This document shows positions 5,719 through 12,147 of a DNA stretch of 12,147 nucleotides, piece after piece. A program made the position numbers and the translations under genes. The notes beneath the pieces are model-generated. The model ran no database searches. It was not told the origin of the DNA and saw nothing but the letters and a program-made list of their open reading frames with translations. The DNA comes from Thioploca sp. (GTDB lineage: Bacteria > Pseudomonadota > Gammaproteobacteria > Beggiatoales > Beggiatoaceae). Position 1 is the first letter of the stretch. Every line of letters starts with the position of its first letter. The DNA is taken from positions 1-12,147 of the forward strand of contig DRQV01000109.1 in the NCBI GenBank assembly GCA_011371325.1. Direction: 5' to 3'.

Positions 5719-7014
5719 ATGCTAAAATATAATGCTCGTAGTATAACTACCAAAATATTAAGCCAAGTAATATGGCAAGGATACTCTTTAACCGATTGTT
5801 TATCAAAAGAATTAGCAAATTTAAAAGATTCTCGTGAACGTGCTTTAGGTCAAGAATTATGTTATGGAGTATTACGTTGGTTAGTGCGATTGCAAGCTAT
5901 ATTGCGGCAATTATTGCATAAGAAATTACAAGATAAAGATATCCATGTATTATTATTAATTGGTTTATATCAGTTGCTATATTTACGCACTCCTCCTTAT
6001 GCAGCAATAGCAGCCACTGTGGAAGTAACTAAAATTTTAAATAAACCTAAAACTACTGGATTAGTAAATGCAGTACTGCGTAATTTTCAACGTAAGAGTG
6101 ATAAAATCTTGACAATAGTAGATAATAAGATAGACGCAAAATTCTCACATCCTAGTTGGATTTTAAAACGTTTACAAACTGATTGGCCTGAACATTGGCA
6201 AGCTATAGCAACTGCTAATAATACCCATCCTCCCATGATTTTAAGGCTAAATACTAAACTAATAGCTCGAGAAAAGTATATTAATGATTTAAAAGAGTTT
6301 GATATTGCGGCAAGTATAACTCCTTATACTAATTATGGAATTACTTTAAATCAGCCAGTTGATGTACGAAAATTGCCTGGCTTTGCTGGTAAAAATTCTT
6401 ATATATCAGTGCAAGATGGAGCTGCTCAATTAGCTGCTGAATTTCTTGATGTAACAACTGATGCAAAAGTGTTAGATGCGTGTGCTGCTCCTGGAGGTAA
6501 AACAGCTCATTTATTAGAATGTTATAAAATTGAGCTGTTAGCATTGGATAATCAACAAAATCGAGTCAATCTATTGCAAGATACATTACAACGATTAAAT
6601 TTAACTACTAAAATAAAACAAGCTGATGCTTGTCAGCCAGATAGTTGGTGGGATGGCAAATTATTTGACCGTATTTTATTGGATGTACCATGTTCTGCTA
6701 GTGGTGTTATTCGCCGACATCCAGATATTAAACATTTACGAAAATCAACAGATATTATTAATTTAGTTGCCCAACAAGCTTTATTATTAGAAAAACTATG
6801 GCCATTGTTGAAAGTTGGAGGAAAATTATTATATGTAACTTGTTCAGTTTTTGCAGAAGAAAATTATTTACAAATTAAAGATTTTTTAGCTAAATATCCA
6901 GATGCTTATCCAGTAAAATTAATAACGGATTGTGGTCAAGCACAAGTCTATGGTCGGCAAATCTTACCTGGTGAATTTGATGGATTTTATTATGCTTGTT
7001 TATCTAAACATTAA
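5719..7014 (+). CDS. rsmB: 16S rRNA (cytosine-967-C5)-methyltransferase RsmB
   Basis: RsmB transfers a methyl group from S-adenosylmethionine to C5 of C967 in 16S rRNA. The 431-residue protein (E. coli: 429) begins with the NusB-like RNA-binding domain (about 5-130). A linker and the Rossmann-type methyltransferase domain follow (about 230-430). The SAM-binding motif is DACAAPGGKT (253-262). Motif IV PCS has Cys325, which helps release the product, and motif VI TCS has the nucleophile Cys375; both sit at the same numbers as in E. coli. The start fits the family N-terminus (ARSITTKILSQV), although the leader is purine-poor and lacks a Shine-Dalgarno site. It is first in an operon with the DUF4390 gene (23-nt gap) and ntrY. 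Confidence 0.98.
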   Translation: MLKYNARSITTKILSQVIWQGYSLTDCLSKELANLKDSRERALGQELCYGVLRWLVRLQAILRQLLHKKLQDKDIHVLLLIGLYQLLYLRTPPYAAIAATVEVTKILNKPKTTGLVNAVLRNFQRKSDKILTIVDNKIDAKFSHPSWILKRLQTDWPEHWQAIATANNTHPPMILRLNTKLIAREKYINDLKEFDIAASITPYTNYGITLNQPVDVRKLPGFAGKNSYISVQDGAAQLAAEFLDVTTDAKVLDACAAPGGKTAHLLECYKIELLALDNQQNRVNLLQDTLQRLNLTTKIKQADACQPDSWWDGKLFDRILLDVPCSASGVIRRHPDIKHLRKSTDIINLVAQQALLLEKLWPLLKVGGKLLYVTCSVFAEENYLQIKDFLAKYPDAYPVKLITDCGQAQVYGRQILPGEFDGFYYACLSKH

Positions 7015-7037
7015 TATACCGGGTTTCCAGAACAATC

Positions 7038-7595
7038 ATGTTAAATTTGCAAAATAGACTAGGGATTATATTAATAATAATCTTATTATCTAACCTTAGT
7101 TTTGCTGAATTCTCAATTGATTATGCTGAAATATCTTTAATTGATGGCGTATATGTGTTAGATGCCGAACTTAATTTTAACTTGACTGAAGTTGCTATCG
7201 ATGCTTTACAAAATGGAGTATCATTACCATTAGTTTTTACTATAATTATTGAACGTAACCGTTGGTATCTATGGAATGAAAAAATACTTACGATTAGACA
7301 ACCATATGAATTAAAATACTACGCTTTGACTCGACAATATGGCTTGAAAAATTTAACTATTAATACCCAAGATAATTTTGCTTATTTAGAAGCAGCTATA
7401 TCTTACTTAAATAAAGTAAAAACTCTTCCTTTGTTAACTAAACAAGAATTAACTGATTTTCCCAGTGAATATTGGGTATATTTGCAAATTCATTTGGATA
7501 TAGAATCTTTACCTGTCCCATTACGTCCCATCGCTCATTTATCCTCTCAATGGCGTTTAAGTAGCAGTTGGTACTCATGTCCCTTACAACCTTAA
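7038..7595 (+). CDS. DUF4390 family exported protein
   Basis: The 185-residue protein has a cleavable signal peptide (1-23, cleavage after SFA), so it is predicted to be periplasmic. The rest matches DUF4390: an early VLDAELNFNL strand, DALQNGVSLPLVF, a Trp-rich RNRWYLWNE segment, YELKYYALTRQYGL, a FAYLEAAISYL helix, and the closing SLPVPLRPIAHLSSQWRLSS. The biochemical role is unknown. The gene is regularly found between rsmB and ntrY in proteobacteria, so a link to sensing by the membrane-bound NtrY kinase is an inference from position. It begins 23 nt after rsmB and overlaps the start of ntrY by 19 nt, so the three genes are surely cotranscribed. Confidence 0.88.
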   Translation: MLNLQNRLGIILIIILLSNLSFAEFSIDYAEISLIDGVYVLDAELNFNLTEVAIDALQNGVSLPLVFTIIIERNRWYLWNEKILTIRQPYELKYYALTRQYGLKNLTINTQDNFAYLEAAISYLNKVKTLPLLTKQELTDFPSEYWVYLQIHLDIESLPVPLRPIAHLSSQWRLSSSWYSCPLQP

Positions 7596-9751
7596 AAAAT
7601 GGATTAAATATTGGTTTAATAATAAGCCTATTTGTTATTTTATTAGTATCGCTATTAATGATCGTTTCAGCATTGCAAAATTCGGAACGGTTTGCTCATC
7701 TTTATTCAATATTATTATTAATCAATATTATTGCATTAGTAATATTATTAATCCTAGTAATTCTTAATTTGAGTAATTTAATCCACCAATTACATAAAAG
7801 ACGAATTGGAGCCAGATTGACTATTCGTTTAGTTAGTTTATTGGTAGTATTGTCAATCATTCCAGTTATAATAGTCTATTATTTTTCTTTAGAATTTTTA
7901 CAACAACGCCTTGATAATTGGTTTGATGTTAATGTAGAATACGCCTTAAAAGATGCTTTTGAATTGAGCAAAGCAATCCTTGATGACCGTATGCGAGAAG
8001 CAAAAAAACAGACTTTAGCGATAACTAAAGAAATTGGTTTTTATAATGATGATATAGTTTTATTACTCAACGAGTTACGAGAAAAAAGTGAAGCTTCCGA
8101 ATTAACCTTGTTAGCAACTAATGGGCGAATTATTTTATCTAACACTATCGATACTACCAATCTATTACCTAATCGACCGCATAATAGAATATTATTTCAA
8201 TTAAAACAATCTGATATATATATTGGCTTAGAACAAATTGCAGATCGTGGTTTGCATATTAGAGTAGTGACCAAATTATCGCAAACTAAACCAGTGCGTT
8301 TGTTACAAGCTATATTTCCTATCCCAAATCATATTAGAAAATTAGCCGAAAATGTTGATAATGCTTATACTAGTTATAAAGGCAGAGCTTATTTATATCG
8401 ACCTCTAAAGATAAGTTTTACTTTGGTTTTATCTCTAGTACTATTGCTAAGTATCTTTGGCATAGTGTGGATAGCATTTTTTGTTGCTAATCGTTTAGTA
8501 TCACCATTAAATCATTTAATAGAAGGAACCATAGCAGTTGCTAAGGGAGATTATGCCAAAAAATTACCGATAACATATATGGATGAGTTAGGTATTTTGG
8601 TGCAATCATTTAACGACATGACTGATAAAATAGCTCATGCCAGAGATGAGGCAAAATATAGTCAACAATTAGCTGATAGCCAACGCACTTATTTAGAAGT
8701 CGTATTAGAACGCCTGTCTTCAGGAGTGATTTCTGTAGATATGAAGATGAAATTAAGAACTGCAAATCCAGCAGCAGCTATGATTATGGAATTACCATTA
8801 AATGAATTATTAGGACAAACTCTGACCAATTTACAGAAGGATTACTCTATATTACGCCCTTTATGTAATGTTATTTATCCATATCTTGCTAATTATGCTC
8901 AAGATTGGCGGAAAGAAATTATTTTGTTTGGAGCTAGAGGTCGTAAAACTTTAATGTGTCAAGGTACTCAATTGCAACTATCTGCTGGACATGGATATGT
9001 GATTGTATTTGATGATATTACTGCATTAATTCAAGCTCAACGTAATGCAGCTTGGAGTGAAGTAGCTCAACGTTTAGCTCATGAAATTAAAAATCCATTA
9101 ACTCCAATCCAATTATCAGCAGAGCGTTTACGATATAAATATTTAAATAAATTTCCACCAGATGAAGTAAAGCTGTTAGATAGAATGACACATATTATTA
9201 TTCAACAAGTTTCTGCTATGAAAGATATGGTGAATGATTTTTCTAATTATGCTAAAGTCCCGTCTATTAATAAAGAGCCAACCAATCTCAATCAACTTAT
9301 TGAAGAGGTATATGATTTATATCGTAATATTTCAACACCAATTAATATTGGTTTAGATCAAAGCATCCCAAATATTGAAGCCGATCAAGGTCATCTACGT
9401 CAAGTTTTACATAATTTGCTGAAAAATGCGTTAGAGGCTCAAACTACTGATAATGAAATTAATGTTACTACTGATTATTTAAAAAAATATGGGGTAGAAT
9501 GTGTAGAGTTGCGTTTGTCTAATCAAGGGCCTATCATTCCAGATGATTTAATAGATAAAATTTTTGAACCATACGTGACAACAAAAACTAAAGGTACTGG
9601 ATTAGGTTTAGCTATTGTAAAAAAAATAATTGAAGAACATAATGGTACAGTATGGATAGAACAAGATGATGAAATTTGTGTAGTTATCCGTCTTCCAGTT
9701 GCAGATATAGCTTGTAAATTTATTGATAAACAATTTAAGTATGTTGTTTGA
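7577..9751 (+). CDS. ntrY: NtrY-type membrane sensor histidine kinase with altered G1 box
   Basis: NtrY kinases sense a nitrogen- or redox-related signal and phosphorylate the NtrC-like regulator NtrX. The 724-residue protein has two membrane helices (about 10-32, 42-66), a third at 84-104, a periplasmic region (about 105-277) and a fourth helix (278-302). A HAMP domain (303-355) and a PAS domain (about 370-485) follow. The kinase core has phospho-acceptor His502 in AHEIKNPLTPIQLSAERL, which is diagnostic of NtrY. N box (LLKNALE, Asn617), F box (FEPYVTTK) and G2 (GTGLGLAI, 673-680) are normal. The G1 box is not: the usual D-x-G-x-G reads NQGPI (649-653), replacing the adenine-contacting Asp and one Gly. 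I use the ATG at 7577; an in-frame TTG nine bases earlier is possible. No ntrX follows, and the 3' end overlaps the next gene by 17 nt. Confidence 0.92.
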   Translation: MSLTTLKNGLNIGLIISLFVILLVSLLMIVSALQNSERFAHLYSILLLINIIALVILLILVILNLSNLIHQLHKRRIGARLTIRLVSLLVVLSIIPVIIVYYFSLEFLQQRLDNWFDVNVEYALKDAFELSKAILDDRMREAKKQTLAITKEIGFYNDDIVLLLNELREKSEASELTLLATNGRIILSNTIDTTNLLPNRPHNRILFQLKQSDIYIGLEQIADRGLHIRVVTKLSQTKPVRLLQAIFPIPNHIRKLAENVDNAYTSYKGRAYLYRPLKISFTLVLSLVLLLSIFGIVWIAFFVANRLVSPLNHLIEGTIAVAKGDYAKKLPITYMDELGILVQSFNDMTDKIAHARDEAKYSQQLADSQRTYLEVVLERLSSGVISVDMKMKLRTANPAAAMIMELPLNELLGQTLTNLQKDYSILRPLCNVIYPYLANYAQDWRKEIILFGARGRKTLMCQGTQLQLSAGHGYVIVFDDITALIQAQRNAAWSEVAQRLAHEIKNPLTPIQLSAERLRYKYLNKFPPDEVKLLDRMTHIIIQQVSAMKDMVNDFSNYAKVPSINKEPTNLNQLIEEVYDLYRNISTPINIGLDQSIPNIEADQGHLRQVLHNLLKNALEAQTTDNEINVTTDYLKKYGVECVELRLSNQGPIIPDDLIDKIFEPYVTTKTKGTGLGLAIVKKIIEEHNGTVWIEQDDEICVVIRLPVADIACKFIDKQFKYVV

Positions 9752-12147
9752 TATTTTCTAATATATCGGAGAACTCTGCTAAAGTTTTTTCAGTATTTAC
9801 AATATCAAAACTTTGAGAAAATTCAAGTAGTTTATCGGCATAATCAGTTAAACATTTAGAATTATGAGTATGGCCTAAAAACATAATTTGCTCGGCAAAT
9901 TTTTCAACAGCATCCATTTCAATTACCCCTATCATGTCCTGTAATATTAGTTTCATATCCTCCAATTCAGTTATTAATAACAAAACATTAATAATATTTT
10001 TATCATAGTTTTCTGGTTCATTCGGAGGTTTGATATTTTCTACATAATTTAAATATCGAGCTAACACATTGAAAAGTTGTTTAATATTTAATGGTTTACA
10101 TAAATAACCATCAAATTGACTACTATCTTTTTCTATTGCTGAAGCGGTTAAAGCAATTATTGGAATGTTAGCGGTACTTGGATTAGTTTTTAAATTTTTA
10201 GTTGTTTCATAACCATCCATTATTGGCATTCTAATATCCATTAAGATTATATCTGGATTATATTCTTCAGCAAAAATAATAGCTTGTTGGCCATTTTCTG
10301 CTTCAAAAATTGTTAAATCATGTAATAATTCTTTTATAATATTCCGATTATATTCAATATCATCTACAATTAATACTGTCCCTTTAACAAAAGTGATATT
10401 TTGCCAATTTTTTGATATATTTTCCGGCAATGATTTAGGCAATGAAACTTCAACATCACGTAAAGTGATTTTAAAAACACTGCCCTTATTAACTTGACTC
10501 TCAATAGAGATTTGGCCATTCATCATTTTTACCAAACGCTTAGTGATAGCTAAACCTAAGCCAGTCCCGCCATATTTTCTAGTGCTTTGTCCATCCTGTT
10601 GACGGAAAGACTCAAATACAATTTGTTGCTGATCAAGTGGAATACCAATCCCAGTATCAGTTATAGAAATAATTAAATCTATTTTACCAGTAATATCTTT
10701 GTCAATTTTACGGCAACTTAGTTTAATATAACCAGATTCGGTGAATTTTACTGCATTGCCAATCAAATTTAATAATACTTGTCGTAATCTGATCTCATCA
10801 AATAATAATGCCGAAGGTAAATCGGAATCAATATCTACGATAAAATCTAAACCTTTTTCAGCTAATTTAATCTCAAAAATTTGTTGTAATTCGGAAAATA
10901 TTCTCTTAATATGAACTATTTCATAATTAATATCTAAACGACCAGCCTCTATTTTAGATAGGTCAAGAATATCATTGATTAAAGTTAATAAAGTTTTACC
11001 AGCTGTTTGGATTGAGTGTAAATAATTTTTTTGATTTTCATCTTTTACCAAAGAAGTAAGCAATTCACTAAAACCAATAATTGCATTTAATGGAGTACGA
11101 ATTTCATGACTCATATTGGCCAAAAATTCACTTTTTGCTTGATTGGCTGATTCAGCTTGTTCTTTAGCACGATTTAATTCAAGTTCTGCTTGCTTATTTT
11201 CGGTAATATCACGATTACTGCCACGTCGTCCCAAAAAGTTACCATCATCACCAAATACTGGTTGGCATACATGACCAATCCAGCGGACTTGTCCTGCTTT
11301 ATTAATAATTCGAAATTCTGAAAAATGAGTATCTAGTTCTAAAGTTTGTAATTGATGATATTTTCGATAATTTGTAAGATCATCATAATGAATAATTCTT
11401 TCTAATAATCTAGGATCTATTTGAAATTCTTCAGAACGATAACCGGTAATTCTCTCACAAGAAGGTGATACATATAGAGGATTATCATTTGGATCATTCC
11501 AATACTCCCAATTATAAGTAAAATCTGCCACAGTACGTAAACGTTCTTCACTATCTCGTAAAGCTTTTAAAGCATATTTACGTTCGGTAATATCTCGAAA
11601 AACTCCTTGAAGAATTGGTTTACCTCTGATATAAATAGTTGATGTCATAATTTCAACTGGTACTTCAACTCCATCAGAACGAACGACTAAATATTCTAGT
11701 AACGTAATTTTACTATCTTTAGTTAATTTACCATATCTAATAGCTTTTTCTTCGGCAATTTTATCTAGTAAAACAGGATGGAGTTGTGATTGATTCAGAC
11801 CAACGATTTCTTTATATGGTTTTAATAATAGTCTAGAGGCAGCAGGATTAGCATCAATTATTTTGCCAGATTTCTGATTAATTAAAAATATAGCATCTGG
11901 AGCTCCTTCAAATAAAGCTCGGAATCGTTCTTCGCTTTCTCTAATTTTTTGTTCAGCTTGTTTTTGTTCGGTTATATCAGTAGCTATACCACAAACGGCA
12001 TATATTTTTCCCTTAGTATCATGTAATGGAAATTTAATTGAAAGATAATTATGTATTCCATCATTTTGTGTAACTTTTTCCTCAATTTTTAATAATGAAT
12101 TACTAGCCACAACTTTCTTATCATTAGTAACATAAATATCAGCAATA
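9735..12147 (-). CDS. Hybrid histidine kinase PAS-PAS-PAS-HisKA-HATPase-REC, 5' end beyond the window
   Basis: The frame is open to the window edge, and the residues before the first in-frame GTG (12108-12110) continue a PAS domain (IADIYVTNDKKVVASN), so the gene starts outside. Numbering from that GTG: end of a PAS/PAC domain (to DITEQKQAE, 45-53), PAS 2 (58-180), PAS 3 (185-308), a helical linker, HisKA with His335 (FLANMSHEIRTPLN), and an ATPase domain with Asn452, DTGIG (485-489) and GTGLGL (515-520). The receiver (578-687) has DD (583-584), phospho-acceptor Asp625 (LMDIRMPIMDG) and Lys672. A helical tail (690-791) resembles tails of other hybrid kinases but lacks the HxxKG histidine of an Hpt domain. 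All catalytic residues are intact. No membrane segment is visible. Signal and target are unknown. Confidence 0.94.
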   Translation of the reverse strand, partial: IADIYVTNDKKVVASNSLLKIEEKVTQNDGIHNYLSIKFPLHDTKGKIYAVCGIATDITEQKQAEQKIRESEERFRALFEGAPDAIFLINQKSGKIIDANPAASRLLLKPYKEIVGLNQSQLHPVLLDKIAEEKAIRYGKLTKDSKITLLEYLVVRSDGVEVPVEIMTSTIYIRGKPILQGVFRDITERKYALKALRDSEERLRTVADFTYNWEYWNDPNDNPLYVSPSCERITGYRSEEFQIDPRLLERIIHYDDLTNYRKYHQLQTLELDTHFSEFRIINKAGQVRWIGHVCQPVFGDDGNFLGRRGSNRDITENKQAELELNRAKEQAESANQAKSEFLANMSHEIRTPLNAIIGFSELLTSLVKDENQKNYLHSIQTAGKTLLTLINDILDLSKIEAGRLDINYEIVHIKRIFSELQQIFEIKLAEKGLDFIVDIDSDLPSALLFDEIRLRQVLLNLIGNAVKFTESGYIKLSCRKIDKDITGKIDLIISITDTGIGIPLDQQQIVFESFRQQDGQSTRKYGGTGLGLAITKRLVKMMNGQISIESQVNKGSVFKITLRDVEVSLPKSLPENISKNWQNITFVKGTVLIVDDIEYNRNIIKELLHDLTIFEAENGQQAIIFAEEYNPDIILMDIRMPIMDGYETTKNLKTNPSTANIPIIALTASAIEKDSSQFDGYLCKPLNIKQLFNVLARYLNYVENIKPPNEPENYDKNIINVLLLITELEDMKLILQDMIGVIEMDAVEKFAEQIMFLGHTHNSKCLTDYADKLLEFSQSFDIVNTEKTLAEFSDILENIKQHT

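Noticed and set aside
7568..7570. TTG as ntrY start
   Set aside because: An in-frame ATG nine bases downstream is the more usual start codon; the three extra residues add no conserved feature.
12108..12110. GTG as the true start of the right-edge hybrid kinase
   Set aside because: The frame stays open to the window edge and the upstream codons continue the PAS domain, so the gene begins outside.
3..12147. Retron, CRISPR, toxin-antitoxin or other defence island
   Set aside because: I found no nuclease, reverse transcriptase, repeat array, integrase or transposase; the genes are housekeeping and signalling.

Overview
The window is a strongly A+T-rich piece of a bacterial chromosome that uses the standard code. 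Its proteins are gammaproteobacterial in type: a 78-residue L28 without zinc cysteines, RsmB with the two active-site cysteines at E. coli positions 325 and 375, RecA, ModB, and the gene order rsmB - DUF4390 - ntrY found in many non-enteric gammaproteobacteria. The low G+C, the PAS-rich hybrid kinases at both edges, the PAS-cyclase and the decaying gene remains would suit a Beggiatoa/Thiotrichales-like lineage. That placement is an inference and is not proven by anything in the window.

Layout from left to right. Positions 3-815 (+) hold the 3' part of a hybrid histidine kinase (ATPase domain plus receiver). recA (833-1876, -) converges on it. Between recA and rpmB lies a 353-bp gap containing a frameshifted C-terminal remnant of a histone-deacetylase-family (AcuC-like) gene. 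rpmB (2230-2466, +) converges on a PAS-class III nucleotide cyclase gene (2475-3563, -). A 464-bp stretch without an intact gene follows. Next is a two-gene minus-strand unit: an exported TPR protein equal to the C-terminal half of BatB-type proteins (4699-5505), whose stop overlaps the modB start as TAATG (modB 4028-4699). A 213-bp divergent spacer with a 14-bp perfect palindrome precedes the plus-strand operon rsmB - DUF4390 - ntrY (5719-9751). The ntrY 3' end overlaps, tail to tail, a large PAS-PAS-PAS-HisKA-HATPase-REC kinase gene that runs off the right edge (9735-12147, -).

Signalling dominates: three histidine kinases and one class III cyclase share 12 kb with housekeeping genes (recA, rpmB, rsmB). 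Several genes have lost their usual partners. modB has no modA or modC, ntrY has no ntrX after it, the TPR protein has no VWA partner, rpmB has no rpmG, and recA has no recX.

I found no CRISPR array, tRNA, rRNA, intact mobile element or clearly new multi-gene system. The best leads are residue-level: NtrY has a degenerate nucleotide-binding G1 box, the cyclase has lost its purine-selecting lysine, and RecA has a basic instead of an acidic tail. Two further leads are the BatB TPR half coupled to modB and the HDAC pseudogene.
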